Assembly: GCF_001665605.1 (NCBI RefSeq)
Contig: NZ_LZSV01000017.1
Location: 1 to 64,000 of the forward strand
DNA length: 64,000 nt
From: Mycobacterium sp. 852014-50255_SCH5639931
GTDB lineage: Bacteria > Actinomycetota > Actinomycetes > Mycobacteriales > Mycobacteriaceae
Direction: 5' to 3'
A program made the translations under genes and the position numbers. Position 1 is the first letter of the stretch. The number at the start of each line of letters is the position of its first letter. This document shows positions 16,996 through 26,760 of the stretch, piece by piece. A model generated the notes under the pieces. It was not told the DNA's origin. It searched no databases and was given only the letters and a program-made list of their open reading frames with translations.

Positions 16996-18849
16996 TCAGC
17001 TGCGTGCGCCCACCACTTCGTCGGCTACGCCCAACGCCAGCGCCATGATCGACACCTGCGGGTTGACCTCCGGGCAGCTCGGCAAGATCGAGGCGTCGGC
17101 GACCCATACACCGTCCACGCCGCGCAGCCGCCCGGTCTCGTCGACCGGACAGAGCTGAGCGTCGACGCCGGCGGCGGCCGTGCCGGTCGGGTGAAAGGCG
17201 GCCAGGTGCAAGCTCTTTGGGTCGCTGCGGCGCAAGGCGTCCTGCAGGGCGGGCAGCGATGTCACCGTCGTCGCGCCCGGTAAACCCGTGAGCACCTCGG
17301 TCGCCCCCGCCGCGAACAACAGCCGGCCCATGGCCTCGATTGCGACGACGAGCTTGGCGATGTCGGCGCGGGAGATGTTGTAGCGCACCAGCGTTTCGCC
17401 GCGCACAGACGACACCGAGCCGACGCCGCGATCGGCCACCATGGCGCCGAACGTCGCCACCCGGGGCGCGGTGTCCAGCCAGCCGAGCAGCTCGGCGCCA
17501 TAGCCGGGAAACACCATCGAACCCATGCCGGGCGGGGTTGAGGTCGCTTCGATCAGCACGCCGTGTGATTCGTGAAGCTCGTGAACCGCTGCGCTTTGCA
17601 GCACCCCGTGCCAGGCGACGACGTCGTCCTCGAAACGCCCGGCGAGCATCGTCGCCGGATGCAGCGCCAGGTTGCGACCGAGCCGCGGGTGCGCACCGAA
17701 GCCGCTGCGCCGCAACAGCCCCGGCGTCTCGGTGGCGCCGGCCGCCACGATGACCGTGTCGGCCAGCACGTCCAGCGCCGTGCCGTCGGCCCGGCGGGCC
17801 CGCACGCCCCGGGCGCGCCCGTGCCGATGCAACACCCGCTCGACGCGGGCATCGGAGATGATCCGCGCGCCCGCCGCGCACGCCTCGGGCAGCGCGTTGA
17901 GGTGCACGCCGAACTTGGCGTTGCGGGGACAACCGATCGCGCACTGGCAACAGCCTTCGCAGCCCGGCGCGTTGCGCGGAATCGGCGCCGCCCGCCAGCC
18001 CAGCGTGGCAGCGGCATCCAGCAGCAGCCGCCCGTTGCGGCCCATGACCTCCAGCGGCACCGGGGCGACCCGCAGCGTGTGCTCGACGTCGTCGAGGCGC
18101 TCGGTCAGCCGGTCCGAATCGGCGAGGGCAAGCCCGAACTCGTCACGCCAGCGCCGCTGCACGGCCGCCGGCGGGCGGTAGCAGGTGCCGGAGTTCACCA
18201 CCGTGGTGCCGCCGACCGCCCGGCCGATGGGCAGCACCACCGACGGACGTCCCAGGGCGATGGTGGCCCCGGCGCCGCGGTACAACCCGGCATAGCGGTC
18301 GATGGGATGAGTGGTGCGGAATTCCTCGACCGTCCAGCGGCGCCCCTCCTCGAGAACGACGACGTCCAGTCCGGCCCGCGCCAGGGTGCGGGCCACCATC
18401 GCGCCGCCGGCACCGGACCCCACAATCACCGCATCCGCGGTGACGACGGACCCGCTCTCGGCCGAGGAGACGACGTTCAACGTCGCGTCGGGCCGGGCCG
18501 TTCCCTGTTCTTTGGCGTGCGAAAGTAGTTCCGGCGCATAGGTTTCAGCGCCGTTAGCCAAGAGTACAATCGCCTTCATGGCCTCGACGGCCGCGCCGGC
18601 GTCCGGGCTCAGCGCGGCGACGCGCCGCACCACCTGCTCGCGCCGGTCGGGGCCGAGCCGGGGCAGTGACCGCCCGGTGGTGACGTAGCTCGCCGCGGCC
18701 AGCGCGAGCATCCCGGCGCGCATCGCGACCCGCGATGTCGTCGGCAGCTGTCGCAGGTAGCGCTCGACGCGGTCGGTCAGCTCGGGCGGTGTCGGGCCGC
18801 CGTATTCCTCGGGTAGTAACGCGCTCCCGAACGACGCGACCAGGCTCAT
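16996..18849 (-). CDS. GMC-family FAD oxidoreductase, Rv0492c-like
   Basis: A 617-aa flavoprotein. The dinucleotide fold VIVGSGAGGAMVARTLARAG (GxGxxG at 144-149) lies well inside the chain, behind a ~125-aa N-terminal extension with a hydrophobic stretch near 42-57. A Cys cluster, Cys297/300/301/303/307 (GCEGCCQCAIGCPRN), resembles that of long-chain alcohol oxidases. HLAAFHPTGTAAAG near the C-terminus holds the conserved GMC active-site His. A lipid alcohol or sterol-like substrate is plausible but not established. ATGA overlap with the small membrane gene upstream, and 4-base overlaps throughout, indicate one operon with the two upstream genes. Confidence 0.9.
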   Translation of the reverse strand: MSLVASFGSALLPEEYGGPTPPELTDRVERYLRQLPTTSRVAMRAGMLALAAASYVTTGRSLPRLGPDRREQVVRRVAALSPDAGAAVEAMKAIVLLANGAETYAPELLSHAKEQGTARPDATLNVVSSAESGSVVTADAVIVGSGAGGAMVARTLARAGLDVVVLEEGRRWTVEEFRTTHPIDRYAGLYRGAGATIALGRPSVVLPIGRAVGGTTVVNSGTCYRPPAAVQRRWRDEFGLALADSDRLTERLDDVEHTLRVAPVPLEVMGRNGRLLLDAAATLGWRAAPIPRNAPGCEGCCQCAIGCPRNAKFGVHLNALPEACAAGARIISDARVERVLHRHGRARGVRARRADGTALDVLADTVIVAAGATETPGLLRRSGFGAHPRLGRNLALHPATMLAGRFEDDVVAWHGVLQSAAVHELHESHGVLIEATSTPPGMGSMVFPGYGAELLGWLDTAPRVATFGAMVADRGVGSVSSVRGETLVRYNISRADIAKLVVAIEAMGRLLFAAGATEVLTGLPGATTVTSLPALQDALRRSDPKSLHLAAFHPTGTAAAGVDAQLCPVDETGRLRGVDGVWVADASILPSCPEVNPQVSIMALALGVADEVVGARS

Positions 18850-19175
18850 ATCACCCGCGCGAGCCGGCGGCCCATCTTGATGAAGAACGGATAGGTGGCG
18901 AAGATGGCAGCCGCCGCGGCGTGCAGCGGCCAGTCCGCTTCAGCGGTGTTCACGCCGAAAACCCCGCTGTTCCACATGAAGTCGCGGCCATTGCGGGCGC
19001 GGAAGGGCCGCCACAACACCCCCAATCCGGGGACGTTGTTGTACAGCCCGAACGACCCGCCGAAGAAGACGCCCAGCGTGGCGGCCTCGGCGACATCGCG
19101 ACGGTCGGCGGGCAGCCGCCGCTCGATGAGCACGCCGGAGGCGAACAGCAATGGTGGGTCCAGCAGAAAGCTCAT
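18846..19175 (-). CDS. small membrane protein, Rv0492A-like
   Basis: A 109-aa protein with start [20 protein letters not shown], chosen because it matches the 109-aa M. tuberculosis Rv0492A and removes a 44-residue Arg-rich extension that is only antisense noise. Hydrophobic stretches are near residues 40-55 and 83-97. It sits between the Rv0493c-like gene and the GMC oxidoreductase with 4-base overlaps on both sides, so a role as membrane partner of the oxidoreductase is likely but unproven. No known catalytic motif. Confidence 0.82.
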   Translation of the reverse strand: MSFLLDPPLLFASGVLIERRLPADRRDVAEAATLGVFFGGSFGLYNNVPGLGVLWRPFRARNGRDFMWNSGVFGVNTAEADWPLHAAAAAIFATYPFFIKMGRRLARVI

Positions 19176-20128
19176 GTCGGAATCCTTTCGTTGACGTCGG
19201 GTGCCGCGCGGCCGCGCAGGCCCACTTCGGCGTGCCCGGTGCCCAGCACCGACCAGTGCCGGTCGTCGATCTCGATGTGGACGTCGGCTTGTTCGGTGTT
19301 GGTGCACACCGCCTTACCGCCGTCGGGATCGGTGTATTGCAGGCTCACGCATCTGTCCGCCGGCTGGTCGATCCGGATGAGCACCCGGCGGCCACCGATG
19401 CGTCCCTCCAGCTGCCAGTGCTGCAGACCGAGCGTCGTGCGCATCCGCAGTGACGGCAATGGGCTTGCGGGCCAATCCTTTCCGTCGATCCGAAACCGGA
19501 CGAACGCCATCGGCGCGAGCCTGTTCAGGCCCGGCTTGTGCGAGACGGCGGTGACCGCCTCGCACACGTCACCGTTGCCGAGGTCGGCATGGACCCATGC
19601 CCAGCGTTTGGCATTGCCGTGTCCGTAGATGTGGGCGACGCCGCCGCGCCACCCCTCGATGCGCGCGGCGGCGTCGTTGATGGTCAATGAGCCGGTGAAG
19701 TCGGCGGTGGGGGCCAGGACGACCTGGGCGCCCGGCAGCAGCTCGCGCTCCCAGGCGGCGCGGGGAAACGTCCACAGCGGTCCGCCGGTGTCGGTCCAGG
19801 ACAGATCCCAGGCGAGTGATCCGGCGCGTCCGCTCAGCCGTTCGTCGCCCACCCGCACGTCCTCGGCGTCGAACCACCAGGGGCCGGCCGCGGGCCGGGC
19901 GGGCACGGGCCCGAACCGCTCGGTGCGGGGCGGCCCGTCGGGCGCAAACCAGGTGGCCCAGCCGTGCGCGTAGGCAGCGTCGGCGCCGGCCAGCGGGGCC
20001 ACCGTCTCGCAGTGCACCCACAGCCCGGCGCGCGTCACCGGATCCGAGAGGGTGGCGTACCAGACCTCCAGGCGCCCGGCCTTGCCGCGCCAACGCGGGG
20101 CCGCTGCCGATCGCATCTCGCCGTCCAT
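19172..20128 (-). CDS. conserved protein, Rv0493c-like
   Basis: A 318-aa protein, first gene of the three-gene oxidoreductase operon. It is rich in Trp and beta-strand-like segments ([40 protein letters not shown]), with no signal peptide. The overall pattern recalls lipocalin-like AttH/CrtC proteins that bind or modify hydrophobic compounds, but I cannot confirm that. It is divergent from the FadR-like regulator; the start codons are about 40 bases apart, and a palindrome next to the regulator start could control both. Confidence 0.82.
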   Translation of the reverse strand: MDGEMRSAAAPRWRGKAGRLEVWYATLSDPVTRAGLWVHCETVAPLAGADAAYAHGWATWFAPDGPPRTERFGPVPARPAAGPWWFDAEDVRVGDERLSGRAGSLAWDLSWTDTGGPLWTFPRAAWERELLPGAQVVLAPTADFTGSLTINDAAARIEGWRGGVAHIYGHGNAKRWAWVHADLGNGDVCEAVTAVSHKPGLNRLAPMAFVRFRIDGKDWPASPLPSLRMRTTLGLQHWQLEGRIGGRRVLIRIDQPADRCVSLQYTDPDGGKAVCTNTEQADVHIEIDDRHWSVLGTGHAEVGLRGRAAPDVNERIPT

Positions 20129-20157
20129 TGCTCACCTTCCGTGGATTCGTCCACTAT

Positions 20158-20172
20158 ATTGGTTGAGCCAAT
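20158..20172. promoter_or_regulatory. candidate FadR-type operator
   Basis: ATTGGTTGAGCCAAT is a 15-bp near-palindrome (arms ATTGG/CCAAT) that ends on the ATG of the GntR regulator and lies between divergent genes. FadR-family regulators bind short operators of this kind, and the M. tuberculosis homologue Rv0494 is reported to be autoregulated. The site assignment is my inference. Confidence 0.5.
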
Positions 20173-20923
20173 GAACCAGTCAAGTCCGCTGCGTCCGCCC
20201 GACCGCCAACGCGTCGATGAACAGATCGCCGCGTCCATCACCGACGCCATCCTCGACGGCGCGTTTCCGCCGGGTTCGGCGTTGCCTCCCGAGCGCGAAC
20301 TGGCCGAACAGCTCGGTGTCAACCGCACGTCGCTGCGGCAGGGTCTGGCCAGGCTGCAGCAAATGGGCCTGATCGAGGCCCGGCACGGCAGCGGCAACGT
20401 GGTGGCTGACCCGCAGGCGCTCACCCACCCCGCGGTGGTCGAGGCACTGGTCCGCAAATTGGGCCCCGAGTTCCTGGTGGAACTGTTCGAAATCCGGGCC
20501 GCCCTGGGCCCGTTGATCGGGCGGTCGGCCGCGCGGCACGGCGCCCGCGGGGATGCCGAGGCCCTACGCGCCGCGTTGGACGCGGTCCGCGGGGCCGACA
20601 GCCCGGCCGCGCGCCAGGCCGCCGACCTCGCCTACTTCCGGGTGCTCATCCATCACAGCCGCAACCGCGCGCTGGCGTTGCTGTACCGCTGGGTCGAGCA
20701 CGCCTTCGGCGGCCGCGAGCACGACCTCACCGCCGCTTATGACGACGCCGCACCCGTGGTAGCCGGCCTCAGTGCCATCACCGACGCCGTGCTGTCGGGC
20801 GACGAGGCTGCGGCGGCCGCCGCGGTGGAGGAGTATCTGCGCGCCAGCGCACAGCGAATGATCTTGTCTTACAACAAGACTGGAGCTACTCGGCGAGGCG
20901 AGTCGCCGGATGGACCGCGATGA
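20171..20923 (+). CDS. GntR/FadR-family transcriptional regulator, Rv0494-like
   Basis: A 250-aa protein with an N-terminal GntR winged helix (about residues 10-75: [20 protein letters not shown] followed by [18 protein letters not shown]) and an all-helical FCD-type ligand domain. The M. tuberculosis homologue is a starvation-inducible FadR-like regulator that responds to long-chain acyl-CoA. ATG 20171 ([15 protein letters not shown]) is preferred; TTG 20159 would add four residues. It faces the GMC oxidoreductase operon, which it probably regulates. Its 3' end overlaps the convergent Rv0495c-like gene by 38 bases. Confidence 0.92.
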   Translation: MNQSSPLRPPDRQRVDEQIAASITDAILDGAFPPGSALPPERELAEQLGVNRTSLRQGLARLQQMGLIEARHGSGNVVADPQALTHPAVVEALVRKLGPEFLVELFEIRAALGPLIGRSAARHGARGDAEALRAALDAVRGADSPAARQAADLAYFRVLIHHSRNRALALLYRWVEHAFGGREHDLTAAYDDAAPVVAGLSAITDAVLSGDEAAAAAAVEEYLRASAQRMILSYNKTGATRRGESPDGPR

Positions 20924-21671
20924 GCCCCAACTTGCTACGGCGCTTGCACATCGCCGCCAGTTCCGCGTAGGCCTTGGCGCCGAGCAGCTCGGTGAGCTCA
21001 TCGGCCATGCTCTCCCACACCTGCTTGGCGCCGACGTGGGCGCCGGGGTCGCCGGTGCAGTACCAATGCAGGTCGGCACCCCCGGAGCCCCAGCCGCGCC
21101 GATCGTATTCGGTAACAGTGGTTTTGAGGATTTCGGTGCCGTCGGGCCGCGTCACCCACTCCTGGCTGCGCCGGATGGGCAACTGCCAGCAGACGTCGGG
21201 CTTCATGGTCAACGGCGCGACGCCCAGCTTGAGGGCTTTGCTGTGCAGCGCGCACCCGGGGCCGGCGGGGAAGCCGGGCCGGTTCAAGAAGATGCAGGCG
21301 TCCTTGTGTTTGCGGGTGCGGTACTGGGCTTGTCCGTCGTGCTCGTCGAGCTCCAGATATCCCTTGCGGCCCAAGCCCTTTTCGCGGAACTGCCAATCTT
21401 CGTCGGTCAGGTGCTGCACGGCGTCGTCGAGCCGGGCGCGGTCGTCGTCGTCGGATAAGAACGCCCCGTGCGAACAGCATCCGTCGTCCGGGCGGCCGGC
21501 CACCGTGCCGTGGCAGGCGGGCGTGCCGAACACGCATGTCCAGCGCGACAGCAACCAGGTGAGATCGGCCGCGACCAGGTGCTCGGGATTGTCCGGGTCG
21601 TAGAACTCCACCCACTCACGGGCGAAGTCGAGTTCGACCTCGTGCCCCGGTTCCGGATAAGCATTCGCCAC
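20886..21671 (-). CDS. conserved Cys-containing protein, Rv0495c-like
   Basis: A 261-aa cytoplasmic protein conserved across mycobacteria. Cys residues are spread in short motifs ([43 protein letters not shown]), suggesting an Fe-S or zinc site similar to DUF3109/YkgJ-type proteins. No membrane segment or signal peptide is present. It is divergent from ppx1 and overlaps the FadR-like gene tail to tail. Function not established; a redox role is a reasonable guess from the cysteines. Confidence 0.82.
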   Translation of the reverse strand: MANAYPEPGHEVELDFAREWVEFYDPDNPEHLVAADLTWLLSRWTCVFGTPACHGTVAGRPDDGCCSHGAFLSDDDDRARLDDAVQHLTDEDWQFREKGLGRKGYLELDEHDGQAQYRTRKHKDACIFLNRPGFPAGPGCALHSKALKLGVAPLTMKPDVCWQLPIRRSQEWVTRPDGTEILKTTVTEYDRRGWGSGGADLHWYCTGDPGAHVGAKQVWESMADELTELLGAKAYAELAAMCKRRSKLGLIAVHPATRLAE

Positions 21672-21786
21672 GGGTCCACGTTAGTCGACGATTCCGGCTC
21701 TTCGGCTTGCTGACACTCTGGGCCCGACGGTGCAACATCGGCAACCTCCACAGCGGGCCGCATCTTCGCCGACTAGGTTGTTTCCC

Positions 21787-22803
21787 GTGCGATTGGGCGT
21801 GCTCGACGTGGGCAGCAACACGGTGCATCTGCTGGTGGTTGATGCGCACCGTGGTGGGCATCCCACGCCCATGAGTTCGACCAAGGCCACGCTGCGCCTC
21901 GCCGAGTCCATCGACAGCTCGGGCAAGATCACCAAGCGCGGCGCCGAGAAACTTATCTCCACGATCGACGAGTTCGCCAAGATCGCGGACAGCTCGGGCT
22001 GCGCCGAGCTGATGGCCTTTGCCACGTCCGCGCTCCGTGACGCGGTGAACTCCGACGACGTGCTCACCCGCATCCGCAAAGAAACCGGTGTCGAGCTGGA
22101 GGCTCTCAGTGGCGTCGACGAGTCGCGGCTGACCTTTCTGGCCGTGCGCCGCTGGTATGGGTGGAGCGCGGGGCGGATCATCAACCTCGACATCGGTGGC
22201 GGCTCGCTGGAAATGTCCAGCGGCGTCGACGAGGAGCCCGAGGTTGCCCTGTCGCTGCCGCTGGGTGCCGGCCGATTGACCCGCGAATGGCTGCCCGACG
22301 ATCCGCCCGGCCGCCGCCGGGTGGGGATGCTGCGGGACTGGCTGGACGCCGAGCTCGCCGATGCCGCCGTGACCGTGTTGGAAGCCGGCGCCCCCGACCT
22401 GGCGGTGGCGACGTCGAAGACGTTCCGCTCCTTGGCACGGCTCACCGGCGCGGCGCCGTCGGCGGCCGGACCGCGGGCGAAAAGGACGCTCACAGCAAAC
22501 GGCCTCAGGCAACTCATATCTTTCATCTCTAGGATGACGACCGCTGACCGGGCCGAACTGGAAGGGGTGAGCGCCGAGCGGGCGCCGCAGATCGTGGCGG
22601 GTGCGCTGGTGGCGGAGGCGAGCATGCGAGCGCTGTCGATTGAATCGGTGGATATCTGCCCGTGGGCATTACGGGAAGGTCTCATCTTGCGCAAACTGGA
22701 CAGCGAAGCCGACGGAACGCCCCTCATGAAGCGATCCGTGCGCGATGCTGGAGGCCAGGCAGGTGATCGGGACGGGAACCGATCGAGAGGCGACAAAGCA
22801 TGA
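21787..22803 (+). CDS. ppx1: Ppx/GppA-family exopolyphosphatase, Ppx1
   Basis: A 338-aa protein of the short Ppx/GppA class that releases phosphate from short-chain polyphosphate. It shows the ASKHA phosphate-binding start [19 protein letters not shown], a second motif [13 protein letters not shown], and no C-terminal HD domain. I chose GTG 21787, which places the first beta strand at the N-terminus; the extra 19 upstream codons are Arg/Pro noise. It ends with an unusually charged tail ([17 protein letters not shown]). ATGA overlap with the Rv0497-like gene. Polyphosphate turnover links it to the phosphate regulon of RegX3 in the same window. Confidence 0.92.
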   Translation: MRLGVLDVGSNTVHLLVVDAHRGGHPTPMSSTKATLRLAESIDSSGKITKRGAEKLISTIDEFAKIADSSGCAELMAFATSALRDAVNSDDVLTRIRKETGVELEALSGVDESRLTFLAVRRWYGWSAGRIINLDIGGGSLEMSSGVDEEPEVALSLPLGAGRLTREWLPDDPPGRRRVGMLRDWLDAELADAAVTVLEAGAPDLAVATSKTFRSLARLTGAAPSAAGPRAKRTLTANGLRQLISFISRMTTADRAELEGVSAERAPQIVAGALVAEASMRALSIESVDICPWALREGLILRKLDSEADGTPLMKRSVRDAGGQAGDRDGNRSRGDKA

Positions 22804-23735
22804 CCGGACCACATTCCGAGACCGAGAGCCCCGGCACTCGGCCGATCTCGGTGGCCGAACTTCTGGCCAAGAACGGAACCATCGGCGCCCCGGCAGTCAC
22901 GCGGCGTCGGCGCCGCCGGCGCGGCGATAGCGACGCGGTGACCGTCGCCGAGCTGACCGGCGAGATTCCGGTCATCCGCGACGACCAAGAGGACCCCCGC
23001 ACGGCCGAACGGCCCGGCGCCGAACCCGTCGTTGCCGCCTCCGAGCAGCAAACCGAAGACAAGCCCGCCACCGCGTACTGGTCGCAGCCGGAGCCGCGCT
23101 GGCCCAAGTCGCCGTCGCAACCCGGCAAGGCGGCGGGGCCTGAGCGCAGCGCGTACCCGCGCCCCCTGAGCCACGTCGAGCCGGGGGACGCCAACGGCAC
23201 CGGGCAGTCCGGTGCCGAGGGCATGAATCCCGACCCGCTGGACCACTACAGCGATCTCCCGGTGGACGTGATGGATTCGGAGGTGCGCGACGCCGAACCC
23301 GCGCTGGAGGACTCCGCATACGTGCGTTCCTTCCTGCGCACCGAGATCGATGAGGCCGAAGAGGACGCAGACCCGCTGGCCACTGGATTCGTAGCGGACG
23401 AGCATCACCTCGACGGCGAGACCGTGCGCGCGGGCGCGGCCACCGACGTCCACCCGGCGCAGGGCAGGCTCGAGTCGCTGTGGCGTGGCAGCTTGGTCGT
23501 ATTTCAGTCGATTCTGGCCGTCGCTTTCGGCGCGGGATTGTTCGTCGCCTTCGACCAGTTGTGGCGCTGGAACAGCATCGTGGCCTTGGTGCTCTCGGTG
23601 CTGGTGATCCTGGGCCTGGTGGCCGGCGTTCGGGTGGTGCGCAAGACCGAGGACATCGCCAGCACGTTGATCGCGGTCGCGGTGGGGTCGCTGATCACCC
23701 TGGGCCCGTTGGCGCTGTCGTTGCAGTCGGGCTAG
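22800..23735 (+). CDS. membrane protein with long acidic cytoplasmic N-terminus, Rv0497-like
   Basis: A 311-aa protein with about 225 disordered, Pro/Glu/Asp-rich residues and then three membrane segments (about 231-251, 259-278 and 288-307). The N-terminus carries [14 protein letters not shown], a basic RRRRRRRG patch, and a second, related [18 protein letters not shown]-type boxes recur in mycobacterial membrane proteins and may be docking or phosphorylation sites. It overlaps ppx1 by 4 bases. Function unknown; an envelope-associated scaffold is plausible. Confidence 0.87.
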   Translation: MTGPHSETESPGTRPISVAELLAKNGTIGAPAVTRRRRRRRGDSDAVTVAELTGEIPVIRDDQEDPRTAERPGAEPVVAASEQQTEDKPATAYWSQPEPRWPKSPSQPGKAAGPERSAYPRPLSHVEPGDANGTGQSGAEGMNPDPLDHYSDLPVDVMDSEVRDAEPALEDSAYVRSFLRTEIDEAEEDADPLATGFVADEHHLDGETVRAGAATDVHPAQGRLESLWRGSLVVFQSILAVAFGAGLFVAFDQLWRWNSIVALVLSVLVILGLVAGVRVVRKTEDIASTLIAVAVGSLITLGPLALSLQSG

Positions 23736-23759
23736 GCGGACCCGGGACCACACAGACCG

Positions 23760-24602
23760 TTGCGCCCAGCTATCAAAGTCGGACTTTCGACGGCCTCGGT
23801 GTACCCATTGCGGGCCGAGGCCGCCTTCGAGTACGCGGCCCGGCTCGGCTACGACGGCGTCGAGCTGATGGTGTGGGCCGAGTCGGTCAGCCAGGACATC
23901 GACGCCGTCCAGAAGCTGTCCCGCCGCTACCGCGTACCGGTGTTGTCGGTGCACGCGCCCTGCCTGCTCATCTCGCAGCGGGTGTGGGGCGCCAACCCGA
24001 TCTCCAAGCTGGACCGCAGCGTGCGGGCGGCGGAGCAACTCGGCGCGCAGACCGTCGTCGTGCACCCGCCGTTTCGCTGGCAGCGTCGTTACGCCGAGGG
24101 ATTCAGCGACCAGGTCGCCGAGTTGGAAGCGTCGAGCGACGTGATGGTCGCGGTGGAAAACATGTTCCCGTTCCGGGCGGACCGGTTCTTCGGGTCCGGC
24201 CAATCGCGGGAGCGGATGCGCCGGCGCGGCGGCGGCCCGGGGCCGGCGATATCGGCGTTCGCGCCCTCGTACGACCCGCTGGACGGCAACCACGAGCACT
24301 ACACGCTGGACCTGTCCCACACCGCGACCGCCGGCAGCGACTCGCTGGACATGGCGCAGCGGATGGGGGGCGGGTTGGTCCACCTGCACCTGTGCGACGG
24401 CAGCGGGCTGCCCGCCGACGAGCACCTGGTCCCCGGACATGGCACGCAGCCCACCGCCGAGGTGTGCCAGATGCTGGCCGGCAGCCACTTCGCCGGCCAC
24501 GTCATTCTGGAGGTGTCCACGTCCAGCGCGCGCAGCGCCAGTGACCGCGAAAGCATGCTCGCCGAATCGTTGCAGTTCGCCCGCACACACCTGCTGCGCT
24601 GA
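23760..24602 (+). CDS. TIM-barrel protein of the AP-endonuclease family 2, Rv0498-like
   Basis: A 280-aa xylose-isomerase-like TIM barrel. Metal-ligand segments are visible along the barrel: GYDGVELMVW, LSVHAPCLL, TVVVHPPF, VAVENMFPF, YTLDLSHTATAG, GLVHLHLCDG and HVILEVSTS. The start is TTG 23760 (MRPAIKVGLSTAS), which matches the N-terminus of the M. tuberculosis protein. It may be a sugar isomerase or an endonuclease-IV relative; the family covers both and the substrate is unknown. It follows the Rv0497-like gene by 24 bases. Confidence 0.88.
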   Translation: MRPAIKVGLSTASVYPLRAEAAFEYAARLGYDGVELMVWAESVSQDIDAVQKLSRRYRVPVLSVHAPCLLISQRVWGANPISKLDRSVRAAEQLGAQTVVVHPPFRWQRRYAEGFSDQVAELEASSDVMVAVENMFPFRADRFFGSGQSRERMRRRGGGPGPAISAFAPSYDPLDGNHEHYTLDLSHTATAGSDSLDMAQRMGGGLVHLHLCDGSGLPADEHLVPGHGTQPTAEVCQMLAGSHFAGHVILEVSTSSARSASDRESMLAESLQFARTHLLR

Positions 24603-24616
24603 TAACCCAGGAGACC

Positions 24617-25462
24617 ATGAACGCGTTATTCACCACCGCAATGGCCTTGCGGCAGGTTGACCCCGGCGTCTTTGAGGGTGAGCTCAACAAGCACTGGACC
24701 ATCGGTCCGAAGGTGCACGGCGGCGCGATGCTGGCGCTTTGCGCCAACGCCGCCCGCACCGCCTGCGGCGCACAGTCGCCGTCCGGCTTCGAACCGGCCC
24801 AGCAACCCGTCGCGGTGTCGGCGAACTTCCTGTGGGCCCCCGATCCGGGCCCGATGCGGTTGGTGACCTCGATCCGTAAGCGCGGCCGCCGGATCAGCGT
24901 CGTCGACGTCGAGCTCACCCAGGGCGACCGCACCGCGGTGCACGCCGTGGTCAACCTCGGCGAGCCGGAACATTTTCCGCCCGACGGTGATGCCAAGCCG
25001 CTGCTGTCGGCCAACCCGGTCGTGGGCCTGATGGCACCCGAGCCCCCCGACGACATCGCGCCGATCGGGCCCGGGCATCCCTTGGCCGGCCTGGTGCACC
25101 TCGGCGAAGGGTGCGATGTGCGTCCGGTGCTGTCGACCCTCGGGCCGTCCGCCGACGGCGGCCCGCCGGTGATCCAGATGTGGGCGCGCCCGCGCGGGGT
25201 GGCTCCGGACGCGCTGTTCGCGCTCATGTGCGGGGATCTGTCGGCGCCGGTCACCTTCGCCGTGGAGCGCACCGGCTGGGCTCCCACCGTCCAGCTGACC
25301 GCCTTCCTGCGCGGACTGCCTGCCGACGGGTGGCTGCGAATCATCGCGACGTGCACCGAGATCGGACATGACTGGTTCGACGAGGACCACACCGTCGTCG
25401 ACAGCCTGGGTCGCCTGGTGGTGCAAGCCCGCCAATTGGCGTTGGTCCCTGCCGCCGGGTAG
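24617..25462 (+). CDS. acyl-CoA thioesterase-like double hot-dog protein, Rv0499-like
   Basis: A 281-aa protein with two tandem hot-dog-like halves. The N-terminal half shows the family sequence WTIGPKVHGGAMLALCANAA; the second half includes DALFALMCGDLSAPVTFAVE. This arrangement is that of TesB-like or DUF4442-like thioesterases acting on acyl-CoA. The catalytic residues cannot be assigned by eye. It lies 14 bases behind the TIM-barrel gene and 15 bases before proC, likely in one transcription unit. Confidence 0.83.
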   Translation: MNALFTTAMALRQVDPGVFEGELNKHWTIGPKVHGGAMLALCANAARTACGAQSPSGFEPAQQPVAVSANFLWAPDPGPMRLVTSIRKRGRRISVVDVELTQGDRTAVHAVVNLGEPEHFPPDGDAKPLLSANPVVGLMAPEPPDDIAPIGPGHPLAGLVHLGEGCDVRPVLSTLGPSADGGPPVIQMWARPRGVAPDALFALMCGDLSAPVTFAVERTGWAPTVQLTAFLRGLPADGWLRIIATCTEIGHDWFDEDHTVVDSLGRLVVQARQLALVPAAG

Positions 25463-25477
25463 CCGCCGCTGTCTGCG

Positions 25478-26365
25478 ATGCTGTCGGGCATGGCAAGAAT
25501 CGCGATCGTCGGTGGCGGCAGCATCGGGGAGGCACTGCTGTCGGGTCTGCTCCGCGCGGGCCGGCAGGTGAAAGACCTGGTGGTCGCCGAACGTGTTCCC
25601 GAGCGCGCCCAGTATCTGGCCGACACCTACTCGGTGTTGATCACTTCGGTGGCCGACGCGGTGGAGAACGCATCCTTCGTCGTGGTCGCGGTCAAGCCCG
25701 GCGATGTGGAGCCCGTGATGGCGGAGCTGGCAAAGGCGGCCGCCGCGTCCGAGAGTGACAGCGCCGAGCAGGTGTTCGTCACCGTCGCGGCGGGGATCAG
25801 CATCTCGTATTTCGAGTCGAAGCTCCCGGCCGGAACGCCGGTGGTCCGCGCGATGCCGAACGCGGCGGCACTGGTCGGCGCGGGGGTGACGGCGCTGGCC
25901 AAGGGCCGGTTCGTCACCGTCCCGCAGCTCGAGGGCGTCTCGGCCCTGTTCGACTCGGTCGGCGGGGTGCTGACCGTGCCGGAAGCCCAGATGGACGCCG
26001 TGACGGCGCTGTCGGGGTCCGGCCCGGCGTACTTCTTCTTGATGGTGGAGGCCCTGGTGGACGCCGGGGTCGCCGCGGGCCTGAGCCGGGACGTGGCCGC
26101 CGACCTGACGGCGCAGACGATGGCCGGGTCCGCGGCCATGCTGCTGGAACGGATGGACGCCGAGCGGCGGCCGGGCGAGGGGGAGGCGCCGGGGTTGCGG
26201 GTGGACGCCACGGCGACGCAGCTGCGGGCGACCATCACGTCACCCGGTGGCACCACCGCCGCGGGGCTTCGCGAACTGGAAAAGGGCGGACTGCGGGCGG
26301 CCGTCGATGCGGCGGTTCAGGCCGCCAAAACGCGCTCTGAGCAGCTAAGAATTACATCGGAGTAA
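25478..26365 (+). CDS. proC: pyrroline-5-carboxylate reductase ProC
   Basis: A 295-aa enzyme making L-proline from pyrroline-5-carboxylate with NAD(P)H. It has an N-terminal Rossmann motif IAIVGGGSIGEALLSGLL, the conserved VRAMPNAAALVGAG loop, and the C-terminal signature ALSGSGPAYFFLMVEALVDAG with TSPGGTTAAGLRELEKGG. The start at 25478 (MLSGMARIAIVGG) aligns with the M. tuberculosis protein; ATG 25490 is an alternative. An Arg/Glu-rich insertion (ERRPGEGEAPGLRVDATATQ) precedes the last helices, as in the M. tuberculosis enzyme. Confidence 0.96.
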   Translation: MLSGMARIAIVGGGSIGEALLSGLLRAGRQVKDLVVAERVPERAQYLADTYSVLITSVADAVENASFVVVAVKPGDVEPVMAELAKAAAASESDSAEQVFVTVAAGISISYFESKLPAGTPVVRAMPNAAALVGAGVTALAKGRFVTVPQLEGVSALFDSVGGVLTVPEAQMDAVTALSGSGPAYFFLMVEALVDAGVAAGLSRDVAADLTAQTMAGSAAMLLERMDAERRPGEGEAPGLRVDATATQLRATITSPGGTTAAGLRELEKGGLRAAVDAAVQAAKTRSEQLRITSE

Positions 26366-26505
26366 TCCAAGAATTTTAAACTGATTGTCCCCCACCAGTA
26401 CCAGTAACCCCATTAGTCCCGCTATTCTCCTCTTTGTATGCACGTGTGGGTGCCAGCGGAGGGGAAGCCGCTGGCATTGCGCGGGCCTGACACGATTGGG
26501 TTGCG

Positions 26506-26760
26506 ATGACGTCTACGAACGGGCCATCGGCGCGAGATTCCGCTGGTAAGCGGGACGCCGGTTCCGGCGAGGGCCAGCAGGGCAGGACACAATTCTTGAC
26601 GGTCGCCGAGGTGGCGGCGTTGATGCGGGTCTCCAAGATGACGGTGTACCGACTGGTGCACAACGGCGAGCTGCCCGCGGTCCGGGTCGGGCGGTCTTTC
26701 CGGGTGCACGCCAAGGCGGTGCACGACATGCTGGAGACGTCTTACTTCGACGCGGGCTGA
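26506..26760 (+). CDS. BldC/excisionase-type DNA-binding protein, Rv0500A-like
   Basis: An 84-aa protein with a ~25-residue polar N-terminus and a compact MerR-like winged helix: FLTVAEVAALMRVSKMTVYR, then LPAVRVGRSFRVHAKAVHDML. It is the BldC-type excisionase fold used as a chromosomal regulator in actinobacteria, not evidence of a mobile element. It is preceded by a 140-base intergenic region after proC and stands before the bS22 gene. Target genes unknown. Confidence 0.9.
   Translation: MTSTNGPSARDSAGKRDAGSGEGQQGRTQFLTVAEVAALMRVSKMTVYRLVHNGELPAVRVGRSFRVHAKAVHDMLETSYFDAG

Noticed and set aside
21681..24590. 969-codon open frame on the minus strand
   Set aside because: It is the antisense of ppx1 and the two genes after it. 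Its product is Arg/Gly/Gln/His rich without domain features, as usual for GC-rich shadow frames.
26506..26760. phage or plasmid excisionase as a sign of a mobile element
   Set aside because: The fold is shared with BldC-type chromosomal regulators, the gene is in conserved order after proC, and no integrase, att site or repeats are present.
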